The position numbers and the translations under genes were made by a program. 35,835 bases of DNA from Actinomycetota bacterium (GTDB taxonomy: Bacteria; Actinomycetota; Acidimicrobiia; Acidimicrobiales; Acidimicrobilacustridaceae), in assembly GCA_026393455.1 (NCBI GenBank), contig JAPLAE010000018.1, positions 1-35,835 of the forward strand, read 5' to 3'. The notes below the pieces were generated by a model. It was given only the letters and a program-made list of their open reading frames with translations. It did no database searches and was not told where the DNA came from. Position 1 is the stretch's first letter, and every line of letters begins with the position of its first letter. Below, piece by piece: positions 8,981 through 16,616 of the stretch.

Positions 8981-10345
8981 TCAGGGGTTTGACGCCGTCG
9001 GTAACTCAAACCAAAACGTGGAACCGAGCCCCACAACTGAATTCACTCCGTAGGTTCCGTGATTGCTGCTGATGATCGAAGCCACAATCGCAAGACCGAG
9101 TCCGTTGCCGCCGGCAGCACGCGATCTTCCTGAGTCGGCTCGGTAGAACCGATCGAAAAGTCGAGGCAAATCTGCTTCGACAATGCCTGGCCCTCGGTCG
9201 GATACTTCGACCCGAGCTCGACCATTGTTCATCGACGCCCTCAGAATGATTTCGGCAGAGGTATCGGTGTAACGGAGCGCATTTGTGGTGAATGCAGTGA
9301 TCACCTGCATGACGTGATCGCGATCGATGAGTGCGACCACTGTTTCGGGACACTCAACAGAAACTGGGCGACCTGGCTGCACAACAGTGATATCCGATGC
9401 GAGATCACGTAAAACACCGCCTAACTCCACTGGCTCCGGAGTTGGCGCACCGTGTTCATCGAGTTTGGCCAGAAGTAGGAGGTCGTCAACGATGCGTCCC
9501 ATGCGGGCGGCTTCATTGCCCATCCGCCGCATTGCGTCATCGAGATCTTCTTTACGTTCGAACCCACCCGCTTCGTAAAGAGCGGTGTACCCGCGCAATG
9601 TGGTCAGCGGTGTTCGTAATTCATGCGACGCATCGGAAACAAACTGGCGTAATCGAGTTTCTGTGGCCTGCGTCGTATCAATCATCGTGTTGAGTGCATG
9701 ACCTAAACGAGCGGCTTCTGTTCCATCCGAGGGCACGTCGACACGTGTGTCAATAGAACCGGCGGAGATGGCATCGGCCGCCTCGGTCATGCGACGGATT
9801 GGTCGAATGCCAAGACGAACAACCCAGAACACCACGAGACCCATAACGCTCAGCACGATGAGCGATGCGATTCCTTCGGTGATGATCAGCCGACGAATTG
9901 CGGCTTCGGTGGCACTCATCGAAACACCGAAAATGCTGATGGAGCCATCATTCAGTCGCGTCTCAATAATCCGAACTCTGTTCACCGAACCGCCAGACGT
10001 TCGAACCGTTAATGGAGTTCCATAAACGGGCACCGTTGGAAGTTCAGGCACCAATTCGAGATCACTTACGGGCGCAACGAATGTCTGCAGGCGCCCATCA
10101 GAGGCAACGCGACCAATGTAGAACTCGGAAAACTCACTCTGAAGCGCACTCTGGGCATTGGGGCGCGTGGCGTTGTTCGCCAAACGCGAGATCACCGCAC
10201 CCGCCGCAGGAGTCAGGTTCGTCAGTTGCTGATCAACCTGATCCATCAGATACGAACGTTGAACCAGAGTAACTACGACACTGCTAACGCCAAGCAAAAC
10301 AAACATGGACACAAACGCTGCAACCAATCGAGACCGAAGTGTCAT
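8981..10345 (-). CDS. Two-component sensor histidine kinase
   Basis: 454-residue membrane kinase. Transmembrane helix 1 lies at about 7-29, an extracytoplasmic sensor domain of about 125 residues follows, then transmembrane helix 2 at about 156-179, HAMP at about 180-231, and the dimerisation/phosphoacceptor domain with SDASHELRTPL (phospho-His241). The ATPase domain has the N box around TTNALRY (Asn355) and G boxes DRGPGI and GNGLGLAI. The start codon overlaps the response-regulator stop by one base (TAATG at 10343-10347), so the pair is co-translated. It presumably phosphorylates the regulator encoded upstream. Architecture is that of the MprB/PrrB-like EnvZ family; the signal is unknown, though the divergent secreted Cys-repeat protein is a plausible target or partner. 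Confidence 0.94.
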   Translation of the reverse strand: MTLRSRLVAAFVSMFVLLGVSSVVVTLVQRSYLMDQVDQQLTNLTPAAGAVISRLANNATRPNAQSALQSEFSEFYIGRVASDGRLQTFVAPVSDLELVPELPTVPVYGTPLTVRTSGGSVNRVRIIETRLNDGSISIFGVSMSATEAAIRRLIITEGIASLIVLSVMGLVVFWVVRLGIRPIRRMTEAADAISAGSIDTRVDVPSDGTEAARLGHALNTMIDTTQATETRLRQFVSDASHELRTPLTTLRGYTALYEAGGFERKEDLDDAMRRMGNEAARMGRIVDDLLLLAKLDEHGAPTPEPVELGGVLRDLASDITVVQPGRPVSVECPETVVALIDRDHVMQVITAFTTNALRYTDTSAEIILRASMNNGRARVEVSDRGPGIVEADLPRLFDRFYRADSGRSRAAGGNGLGLAIVASIISSNHGTYGVNSVVGLGSTFWFELPTASNP

Positions 10346-11028
10346 TACGGTTCCCGGATGCTGTAGCCGATACCGCGGACCGTATGAATGAGTTTTGGAT
10401 CGATGTTGTCAACCTTCTTGCGCAAGTTCGACATAAACGATTCGATAATCGATGACTCTCCATCGAAGTCGTACTGCCAGACATGATCAAGGATTTGCGC
10501 GCGCGTAACTGCTCGACCTGCATTCGAAGCCAAGCAGAAAAGCAACCTGTATTCGGTGGCGGAAAGAAAGACCTCTATTTCGGCACGCCATACGCGGTGG
10601 GCATCGTTATCAATCACTAAGTCATGAATCTGGATGCGAGACGAAAGCGGTGAGCTGCCGCGTCGGCGTAATTGGACCTGGACGCGAGCCACCAACTCCT
10701 CAAGGACGAACGGTTTCACGATGTAGTCGTCACCGCCGGCCATCAGCCCGTGCACTTTGTCATTGGTGTCATCACGAGCTGTGAGAAAAAGGACTGGTGC
10801 TTCGCACCCTGCGTTTCGGATCCGGCGTAAAACTTCAAAACCATCAAAGTCAGGCAACATGACATCAAGCACGATCGCGTCGGGTGCGAACTTCTCGACC
10901 GCATCCACTGCTTCTCGACCGGTCGCAGCAGCCCGAACCTCGCAGCCGTCCAGCTTTAGGGCCGATGCCACCAGAAATGAAATGTTCTCTTCGTCATCGA
11001 CCACGAGAACCTTGGGAGTCGTTGTCAT
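10345..11028 (-). CDS. OmpR-family response regulator
   Basis: 227-residue DNA-binding response regulator. The receiver domain has acidic pocket Asp11/Asp12, phospho-acceptor Asp55 in VLDVMLPD, Thr83 and Lys105 (VKPF). The C-terminal winged helix (about 128-227) contains TEYRLLFCLASNAGRAVTR and ends in VDNIDPKLIHTVRGIGY, typical of OmpR/PhoB regulators. It is the first gene of an operon with the kinase. Upstream, in the divergent gap to the secreted Cys-repeat gene, CTTGAGA occurs twice exactly 11 bp apart, the spacing expected for tandem binding by an OmpR-type dimer, so autoregulation is likely. The ATG at 11028 lacks a strong Shine-Dalgarno. Confidence 0.95.
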   Translation of the reverse strand: MTTTPKVLVVDDEENISFLVASALKLDGCEVRAAATGREAVDAVEKFAPDAIVLDVMLPDFDGFEVLRRIRNAGCEAPVLFLTARDDTNDKVHGLMAGGDDYIVKPFVLEELVARVQVQLRRRGSSPLSSRIQIHDLVIDNDAHRVWRAEIEVFLSATEYRLLFCLASNAGRAVTRAQILDHVWQYDFDGESSIIESFMSNLRKKVDNIDPKLIHTVRGIGYSIREP

Positions 11029-11061
11029 GAAGAGAGCCTGCCTGTCGGGCCTGTTCCGAAC

Positions 11062-11115
11062 CTCAAGAGAACCTTGAGATCGGCTTGAGAACGAATGTTC
11101 CAGCCGATCTCAAGG
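11062..11115. promoter_or_regulatory. Candidate response-regulator operator between divergent genes
   Basis: CTTGAGA at 11073-11079 and again at 11084-11090 are direct repeats with 11-bp phasing. They lie within a perfect 14-bp inverted repeat: CCTTGAGATCGGCT at 11072-11085 and AGCCGATCTCAAGG at 11102-11115, with a 16-bp spacer. A further inverted copy CTCAAG at 11062-11067 pairs with the first CTTGAG. The block sits between the regulator gene (start 11028, minus) and the secreted-protein gene (start 11213, plus), so one site could control both. Confidence 0.6.
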
Positions 11116-11212
11116 GTACGTTGGCCATCACTACAGGTGGGTTCGCCAAGGTATGAGGGTCTCGACGGGTTGTCCATCGAGACTCCCCCAGAAGAACACA
11201 AAGAGGTCAACC

Positions 11213-11686
11213 ATGAAATCCAACAAGATCCGCACCCATATCGCAGCCGGCGCACTCGGTGCCGTTGCAATCACCGGTTTGTTTGCTGTCAGTTCTGCAA
11301 GTGCGCAGCCCGGCGATCAGACCACCCAGGCCGCACAAGGAAAGGGCGCATTCATCAAGTCGCTCACTCCTGACCAACGCGCATGTCTCAAGAGCAACGG
11401 CGTGGCCAAGCCCGATCACAAGCTGACCACCGAAGAACGCGCAGCCGCCAAGGCAAACTTGGAATCCGCAGCAACCACCTGCGGCGTGACACTTCCGGCT
11501 CGTCCCGCTGTGGCGAAGCTGAAGGACATGCGTGCTGACATCAAAGCTCTCAGCGCTGACCAGAAGAATTGTCTCAAGACCAACGGCATCACGAAGCCTG
11601 ACCACAGGCTTACTAAGGTCGAACGTCAAGCTGCGCATGCAGCCCTTGAAGCAGCGGCTCAAACCTGCGGCATTGCCCTGAGTTAA
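11213..11686 (+). CDS. Small secreted protein with two cysteine-containing repeats
   Basis: 157-residue exported protein. A signal peptide with hydrophobic core at about 10-28 ends at ASA-Q (cleavage after residue 31). The mature part contains two homologous repeats at about 51-94 and 113-156. Each starts as L(T/S)xDQ(R/K)xCLK(S/T)NG, continues with KPDH(K/R)LT and ends in a helix and TCG. The cysteines (58 and 90, 120 and 152) have identical 32-residue spacing, so one disulfide per repeat is likely. The ATG at 11213 is preceded by AGAGG; an upstream in-frame start at 11153 would spoil the signal peptide. It is divergent from the two-component operon and a likely target of it. I recall similar single repeats in uncharacterised actinobacterial secreted proteins; function unknown. 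Confidence 0.86.
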   Translation: MKSNKIRTHIAAGALGAVAITGLFAVSSASAQPGDQTTQAAQGKGAFIKSLTPDQRACLKSNGVAKPDHKLTTEERAAAKANLESAATTCGVTLPARPAVAKLKDMRADIKALSADQKNCLKTNGITKPDHRLTKVERQAAHAALEAAAQTCGIALS

Positions 11687-11709
11687 CTGAAATCGTCACA
11701 ACCTCTGAG

Positions 11710-11735
11710 AACGGCACCCTTTCGGGGGTGCTGTT
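11710..11735 (+). terminator. Hairpin terminator after the Cys-repeat gene
   Basis: Ten-bp stem AACGGCACCC / GGGTGCTGTT (one G-U pair) with a 6-nt loop, located 23 nt after the stop at 11686. The T tract is only TTT within the stem end, so a weak intrinsic terminator. Confidence 0.6.
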
Positions 11736-11780
11736 TCACATCTGAAGGCGGAAAATGACGCTATGTGGGAGAATGTGCGG

Positions 11781-12671
11781 ATGAAACAGCGGACAGCATC
11801 GATGGGGCTTCCGCGTTTCGTTCTGCCTGTTGGGCTTCTGGCAGTGACCGCGCTCATTGCATTCTTGATGACACAGCCTCTGACGTCGACATCTCAATCA
11901 GCCGCCGTCACAGTCGAGTTGAACCCTTCGCCGACAACTCAAGACACGGGAACGATCCCACACGATCATGTCGCTGATGCCGCTGATGTCGCCAGCCATG
12001 ATCACACGCAGGTTGCTGACACCGCAGTTACCGATCCAACTCATCAACACGCCAACGCGGTAACGAACCCCTCTGACGCGGGGGCAACTGATGCACATGT
12101 GCACGACGCTGCTGCTCCCCCCGTCCCGACCGCTGGACCAATTGTTTCGGTCAATGATCCACGCCTCACACCAGCCCAGCAAAGTGCTGCAAGCGCACTT
12201 TTGGTTGCATCGCGTGCGGCGATGGCGTCGCTACCGACCACCACAGCTTTGGCCGCAGGTGGGTACGTCTCGGCAGGAGACAATTCTGGCGGTTTACAGC
12301 ATTGGGTGAACGACTCCTATACCCATGATGGCCGAGAACTTGATCCGAGCCGTATCGAGTCATTCGTCGTCAATCCCACTTCAGGTCGCACTGTGGGTGC
12401 CATGTTCACGCTCGAGCCAGGAAAGACCATGGCGAATGTGCCCAATATCGCCGGCGAACTCACGATTTGGCACGTCCACCCAACTATCTGCTTCAGTAAC
12501 ACTCAGATCTGGCACTTTGTTTCCTTCGCTGTCAATAAAACGTGCCCGACCGGTTCAACGCCGCGAGAAGTGCCTCCAATGATGCACGTGTGGTCTGACG
12601 ATCCTCCGTGTGGTCCATTCGTTGGCGCTGAAGGCCACGGCACCACGAGTTGTAGCGCTCACGCTCACTGA
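11781..12671 (+). CDS. Membrane-anchored or exported His-rich protein, function unknown
   Basis: 296 residues from the ATG at 11781, chosen because GGGAG lies 8 nt upstream; an ATG at 11763 lacks this. An N-terminal hydrophobic helix (about 12-33) is followed by a low-complexity Asp/Ala/Thr region rich in His (HDH, SHDH, HQH, HVHD), which looks like a metal-loading segment. The C-terminal half is a folded domain beginning near LTPAQQ, with GGYVSAGD, LQHWVNDSY, DPSRIESFVVNP, WHVHPTICFS and four Cys (near ICF, TCP, PCG and SCS) that could make two disulfides. It ends in AHAH. It is downstream of the Cys-repeat secreted gene but separated by a terminator. Copper or zinc handling is an inference from composition only. 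Confidence 0.8.
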   Translation: MKQRTASMGLPRFVLPVGLLAVTALIAFLMTQPLTSTSQSAAVTVELNPSPTTQDTGTIPHDHVADAADVASHDHTQVADTAVTDPTHQHANAVTNPSDAGATDAHVHDAAAPPVPTAGPIVSVNDPRLTPAQQSAASALLVASRAAMASLPTTTALAAGGYVSAGDNSGGLQHWVNDSYTHDGRELDPSRIESFVVNPTSGRTVGAMFTLEPGKTMANVPNIAGELTIWHVHPTICFSNTQIWHFVSFAVNKTCPTGSTPREVPPMMHVWSDDPPCGPFVGAEGHGTTSCSAHAH

Positions 12672-13517
12672 TCAGTCGAGAGTTGGCGGCGTCGGCAGTT
12701 GCAACGTCTGCATATCTTCGTGACGAGCACGGATTTGGTCGTGATAACTCGGCTGCGTAGGAATCCAGAAGTTACCGGCCTCCACCGCGTCGAAGACGAG
12801 ATCGGCAACTCCGTTGGGATCCATTCCCGCCGCTGTTGAATCGGCCAGCATTGCTTCAACAAACTCGGCATCGGGAGTTGCTTCACGACCACGATCAATC
12901 CAACGTTCCTGGCGATTCCGTCCCGAGGTTCCGATGTTCGTATTGATCAAACTGGGAACGAGCACCGATGCGGAAACGTTCTTGCCAGTGGTTCGGAGAT
13001 CTTGAGCAAGACAATCAGTGAGACCAACGGCGGCGAACTTCGAGGTGAAGTACGGGCCAGAATAGGCGCCAGTGACAAGGCCACCCATTGAGGCCGTGTT
13101 CACAATGTGCCCAGGAGTTTCAGAATCAAGCATGCGCGGAACAAACGCACGAACAGCGTGGATAAGTCCGTCGACATTGACGCCCATTACCCATTTCCAA
13201 TCGGCCATCGTGCGTTCCCACATGAGGCCGCCACTGAATACTCCAGCGTTATTGCAAAGAAGATTGACCTGCCCGAACTCGGCGAAGGCAGCGTCGGCGA
13301 GACGCATAACATCGTCTTCAACCGAAACATCGGTGCGCACACCGATCGCTTGTGCGCCGATCTGGCCTAGAGCAGCAACGGTGTCATCAAGACGAGGTTG
13401 CTCGATATCGGCAGCAACAACGCGCATTCCTGATTGCGCTGCCTTCTCAGCGAGCGCCCGCCCGATGCCACTTCCAGCACCAGTAATTACCGCGACCATT
13501 CCCGCTTCGATTTTCAT
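12672..13517 (-). CDS. Short-chain dehydrogenase/reductase (classical SDR)
   Basis: 281-residue NAD(P)-dependent oxidoreductase. The cofactor motif TGAGSGIGR is at 12-20, NNAG at 89-92, catalytic Ser143, Tyr156 and Lys160 (YFTSK) are all present, with a C-terminal extension of about 30 residues beyond the usual 250. The ATG at 13517 is preceded by AGGAACAA. The neighbour upstream on the same strand is the amidohydrolase-like gene (6-nt gap), so both are likely cotranscribed. Its stop abuts the stop of the His-rich gene with no intergenic base. Substrate unknown; the remote extension recalls SDRs acting on long alcohols or aromatic aldehydes, but this is weak. Confidence 0.92.
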   Translation of the reverse strand: MKIEAGMVAVITGAGSGIGRALAEKAAQSGMRVVAADIEQPRLDDTVAALGQIGAQAIGVRTDVSVEDDVMRLADAAFAEFGQVNLLCNNAGVFSGGLMWERTMADWKWVMGVNVDGLIHAVRAFVPRMLDSETPGHIVNTASMGGLVTGAYSGPYFTSKFAAVGLTDCLAQDLRTTGKNVSASVLVPSLINTNIGTSGRNRQERWIDRGREATPDAEFVEAMLADSTAAGMDPNGVADLVFDAVEAGNFWIPTQPSYHDQIRARHEDMQTLQLPTPPTLD

Positions 13518-13523
13518 TTGTTC

Positions 13524-14405
13524 CTACTTGTCCTGATCAAGCTTGAAGACGCGCAAGGCGTTTTCACGCAAGAACTTCGGCCATACGTTGTCGTTGAACG
13601 GAACGTTGGGCATGTCGGAGAACTGACGCTCGAGCGAAAGTCCTGCGGGGAAATATCCGCAATACATGATCTTGTCGCTGCCGCGAGTGTTCGCGTACTT
13701 GATGATGTCCTTGGGGTAATGCTTCGGAGCGAACGCGCTGGTCATGTAATGAAGCCCTGGCCACTTGAGCATGAGCTTCACTGCGAGTTCGGTCCACGGC
13801 TCGCCACCGTGCATCATGACCATGGTCAGATCAGGGAAGTCGTAGAGAACTTCGTCGAACTGTTCAACGTGCTGCGGCCAACTTGGCATGCGCGGCCCGA
13901 CGATTCCACCGTTGATGCAGATCGGAATGTCGAGTTCACAACAGGCGGCATAGATCGGGTACATCTTCTTGTCGCCCACGCCCACCTGCGGAACCATGCC
14001 GCTCGGAAATGTCATGGCAGCCACGATGTTGTTCTCGGCTTTGAGGCGCTTCAGGTTGCGAACCGCTTCCATCCCCTTGTTGGGATCAGCCTGCGCGCAC
14101 AGATGGAAACGGCCGGGGTGTTCAGCCTTGGCGCGGATCGAATGTTCGTTCACACCGGTCATGCACTGTTCGATGTTGAACGCGTCCATCTTTTCGACGA
14201 TCCAGGCAACGACATCGGTATCGGGTGTCACAACGTCGGGAACATCTTTGAACATGTACTGAGCGGGAAACTCCATTTCCTTCAGCGATTCGTTGTCCTT
14301 CAGGTTGGCCTTGAAGAAGTCATACGCGGCCTTCTTGTCTTCGACGCTCGTATATGGGAAACCCATACCGAGATCAACAATGCCGAGATCTGTCGGCATA
14401 CCCAT
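13524..14405 (-). CDS. Amidohydrolase-2-like TIM-barrel protein lacking canonical metal ligands
   Basis: 293 residues. The overall pattern (MFKDVPD, MMHGGEPW, LMLKWPGLHYMTSAFAP, PKFLRENALRVF) matches a family of amidohydrolase-related proteins common in mycobacteria and other actinobacteria. The usual ligand positions are changed: the N-terminal DxHxH reads VDLGMGFP, the mid-barrel His position reads ICINGG, and the terminal GSDxP reads MYCGYFP. Only MMHGG retains His. It may therefore be metal-free or use another chemistry. The ATG at 14405 follows GGGGGACAGAAC, better than an upstream start at 14486. It heads a likely two-gene operon with the SDR. Cytoplasmic. Confidence 0.87.
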   Translation of the reverse strand: MGMPTDLGIVDLGMGFPYTSVEDKKAAYDFFKANLKDNESLKEMEFPAQYMFKDVPDVVTPDTDVVAWIVEKMDAFNIEQCMTGVNEHSIRAKAEHPGRFHLCAQADPNKGMEAVRNLKRLKAENNIVAAMTFPSGMVPQVGVGDKKMYPIYAACCELDIPICINGGIVGPRMPSWPQHVEQFDEVLYDFPDLTMVMMHGGEPWTELAVKLMLKWPGLHYMTSAFAPKHYPKDIIKYANTRGSDKIMYCGYFPAGLSLERQFSDMPNVPFNDNVWPKFLRENALRVFKLDQDK

Positions 14406-14481
14406 GTTCTGTCCCCCTGCTGCGGTGCACCGATCTGATAATCGGGCAGTGCGACGAGTGTAGGACCACGGGAAGTTCCAC

Positions 14482-14511
14482 TTCACCTTGCGATCAGCTT
14501 CGACCTAGCGT
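14482..14511 (+). promoter_or_regulatory. Putative leaderless promoter of the CoaA-like gene
   Basis: TTCACC at 14482-14487, an 18-bp spacer, and TAGCGT at 14506-14511. The -10 ends 6 nt before the GTG at 14518, which has no Shine-Dalgarno. Confidence 0.45.
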
Positions 14512-14517
14512 TTCGGT

Positions 14518-15231
14518 GTGAGCCCACCCGATCTCGACCCAATCTTGTCGCTCATCATTGGAGCGCAAGCGATCAAGGGTTCCACCGTGGTCGTTGGGGT
14601 CACTGGCGGAGTGGCTGTCGGGAAGAGCACGTTCAGCAACTCGCTTGCCACGCTCCTTTCTGAAGACACCGGCCTCGACGTCGCCGCCATCACCAGCGAC
14701 GGATTTCTCTACCCCAATGCCGTCCTTGCCGACCAAGGCCTGACCGACCGCAAAGGGTTTCCCGAGAGTTACGACGTGGCAGCGATTGCCGCGTTTCTCG
14801 CCGAAGTCAGAGCTGGCAAACCATCGTCGGTTCCGGTCTATGACCACCACATCTACGACATCATCAATGACGTCGTCGAAGTCTCGGCTGTCGATGTGTT
14901 GATCTTCGAAGGTGTGAACGCATTGCAGTTCCACGATGACTTCGACGTGAGTATCTACTTAGATGCCGACGAACCGATCATGCGCGAGTGGTTCATTCAG
15001 CGCACGATCAAATCTCGAGACGCAGCTCGCATCGAGTACTCGCCGTTCTTCGAGCCATGGATCAACGTCGCCGACGAACTCTTTCTTGAGATGGCGAACG
15101 GCGCTTGGGACCTCGTGAATCTTCCCAACCTTGTTGACAACATCGAACCCAACCGACCGCTGGCTCACGCAGTGATTGAGTGGGAGGCTGACCACACAAT
15201 CCGTTCGATCGCCATCCGGGAATCATCATGA
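14518..15231 (+). CDS. Type I pantothenate kinase-like P-loop kinase (N-terminally short)
   Basis: 237-residue kinase of the CoaA/uridine-kinase superfamily. Walker A reads GVTGGVAVGKST (about 27-38); TSDGFLYPN and DRKGFPESYD are hallmark CoaA blocks; VLIFEGVNALQ and SIYLDADE follow, and the C-terminal part aligns with CoaA (INVADE..., LVNLPNLVDNIEPN, RPLAHAVIEWEADHTI). Authentic CoaA is about 310 residues with roughly 60 more before the P-loop; these are absent here. It may phosphorylate pantothenate (first step of CoA synthesis) or a related alcohol. The GTG at 14518 lacks a Shine-Dalgarno but has TAGCGT 6 nt upstream, consistent with a leaderless mRNA. Divergent from the amidohydrolase-like gene. 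Confidence 0.85.
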   Translation: MSPPDLDPILSLIIGAQAIKGSTVVVGVTGGVAVGKSTFSNSLATLLSEDTGLDVAAITSDGFLYPNAVLADQGLTDRKGFPESYDVAAIAAFLAEVRAGKPSSVPVYDHHIYDIINDVVEVSAVDVLIFEGVNALQFHDDFDVSIYLDADEPIMREWFIQRTIKSRDAARIEYSPFFEPWINVADELFLEMANGAWDLVNLPNLVDNIEPNRPLAHAVIEWEADHTIRSIAIRESS

Positions 15232-15247
15232 GCATGATTGATCTGGT

Positions 15248-16066
15248 CTAACGCACTCCACCTGGATTCCGCGGCGATGGGTTTGATGGGCGGTTGCGAG
15301 AAAGAAATGCTCCGGCATCGGCCAGAATCAATTGGCCAGTGATGCAACGAGCGAGATCGCTCACAAGAAACACCGAAAGACGTCCGAGTTCATCGAATTC
15401 CGTCATTCGTTGCAGTGGGGTTGCAGCCACGAGTGCCTGCAAATGCTCATCGTCGAACACACCGCTGACCGTTTCGGTGAGCGTGGTGCCCGGTGCAATC
15501 GCATTCACACGAATGCCTTGTGGTCCGAGTTCAACCGCCATTGTTTGCGTCAAATGATTGATAGCTGCTTTCGCTGCTCCGTAGGCAGCCATGAACGGAG
15601 CGGGGCGAGTGGTTTCGCCCGAACTCACGTTCAAGATCACTCCGCCACCCGTTGCCGCCATGTGTCGTGCTTCGGCGGCAGCAGAAAGCGCAGTAACAAC
15701 AAGATTCTGATTGATTAATTCGCGCCAATGCTCGCCATCAAGTGTCATGAATGGTCCGGGTGATGCTTCTCCGTACATTCCGACGTTGTTCACGGCGATA
15801 TCAAGGCGACCACCGAATCCACGCACTGCATCATCAATTGCGTCCGCGAACGCTTGGTCGTCACGGGCATCGGCAATAACGGCAAAGGCGTCGCCGCCGT
15901 CAACCGAAATAGAGCGAACAACTTCGCTGGCCTTCTCAACACGAATGTCATGAACAGCCACACGAGCGCCCGCTCGTGCCAGCCAACGTGCGATTTCTGA
16001 ACCGATGCCTGCGCCAGCACCGGTCACGATTGCATTGCGACCAGAAAGATCGATCTCAATACTCAT
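15248..16066 (-). CDS. Short-chain dehydrogenase/reductase in UGSC operon
   Basis: 272-residue SDR with TGAGAGIGSE at 15-24, NNVG at 93-96, catalytic Ser149, Tyr162 and Lys166 (YGAAK), and RVNAIAPGTT. Full classical SDR length plus a short basic Pro/Arg tail. Its start codon overlaps the stop of the UGSC gene as ATGA (16063-16066), so it is the third, translationally coupled gene of the operon that begins at 17684. NAD(P)H-dependent oxidation or reduction of a carbonyl in the same pathway is likely. No terminator seen in the 16 nt to the convergent kinase gene. Confidence 0.92.
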   Translation of the reverse strand: MSIEIDLSGRNAIVTGAGAGIGSEIARWLARAGARVAVHDIRVEKASEVVRSISVDGGDAFAVIADARDDQAFADAIDDAVRGFGGRLDIAVNNVGMYGEASPGPFMTLDGEHWRELINQNLVVTALSAAAEARHMAATGGGVILNVSSGETTRPAPFMAAYGAAKAAINHLTQTMAVELGPQGIRVNAIAPGTTLTETVSGVFDDEHLQALVAATPLQRMTEFDELGRLSVFLVSDLARCITGQLILADAGAFLSRNRPSNPSPRNPGGVR

Positions 16067-16614
16067 TGCGTGGTCCCGGTGAACAGGGCGATCAGTTGAT
16101 CAACGGCCGCTTCGGCCCATGTGTTGAGTGTGGGTTCATCAGTGCCGCCGATTGGATGGGGAAGAACAAGTAGACGTGTGTCGGGAGCTCCGAAACTTGT
16201 CGACAATGTCTTGGCCACCGGTTCGAACTGCGTGGTTGTGGCCACAACCGTGGGCTTGCCATTGCGTTCGAGTTCGATGGCATCGTGCACGGAATAGGCA
16301 GTACACGAACCACAATCGGCTGCTCCGGTGATGACGATGTCCGCCTCGGCAAGAAGTAACGCCAGACGATCTTCCGCTAACGGAATCGCTGCATTCGCAG
16401 ACTGGCCAAGCGGGCCCTTTTTGGTGATGACCGAAACCACTGCACCTGTACGCGCCGCCAGTGCTTCGGCGGCATGAATCATCACCACATCGGCGTTGGG
16501 CTTTCCGTTATCAAGAACGGCGATGCGCAGACCCTTCAAAGACGACGGCGACGCCGCAAGAGAGGTTGAGATGGGGCCGGGTTCAGAATCGGGGAGGTAC
16601 ACAGAAACAGTCAT
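16063..16614 (-). CDS. UGSC-family redox protein (Cys form)
   Basis: 183 residues. It contains the GAADCGSCTA block in which C101-G-S-C104 corresponds to the U-G-S-C redox motif of the UGSC (seleno)protein family; here the first position is a TGT Cys codon, not Sec. The surrounding Rossmann-like alternation (LRIAVLDNGKPNAD, DIVITGAADCGSC, KPTVVATTTQF) fits that family. The middle gene of the operon: its ATG at 16614 lies 2 nt after the previous stop and follows GGAGGG. An upstream in-frame start at 16659 would lie inside the previous gene. Cytoplasmic. Family members are uncharacterised; a thiol-based reductase or transferase role is inferred from the CxxC pair. Confidence 0.85.
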   Translation of the reverse strand: MTVSVYLPDSEPGPISTSLAASPSSLKGLRIAVLDNGKPNADVVMIHAAEALAARTGAVVSVITKKGPLGQSANAAIPLAEDRLALLLAEADIVITGAADCGSCTAYSVHDAIELERNGKPTVVATTTQFEPVAKTLSTSFGAPDTRLLVLPHPIGGTDEPTLNTWAEAAVDQLIALFTGTTQ

Positions 16615-16616
16615 GG

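Noticed and set aside
13434-14438. Long plus-strand open frame opposite the amidohydrolase-like gene
   Set aside because: Antisense shadow: the minus-strand protein has clear family motifs and a Shine-Dalgarno; this frame has neither.
16312-16314. Possible selenocysteine codon in the UGSC motif
   Set aside because: The codon reads TGT, so cysteine; there is no in-frame TGA.
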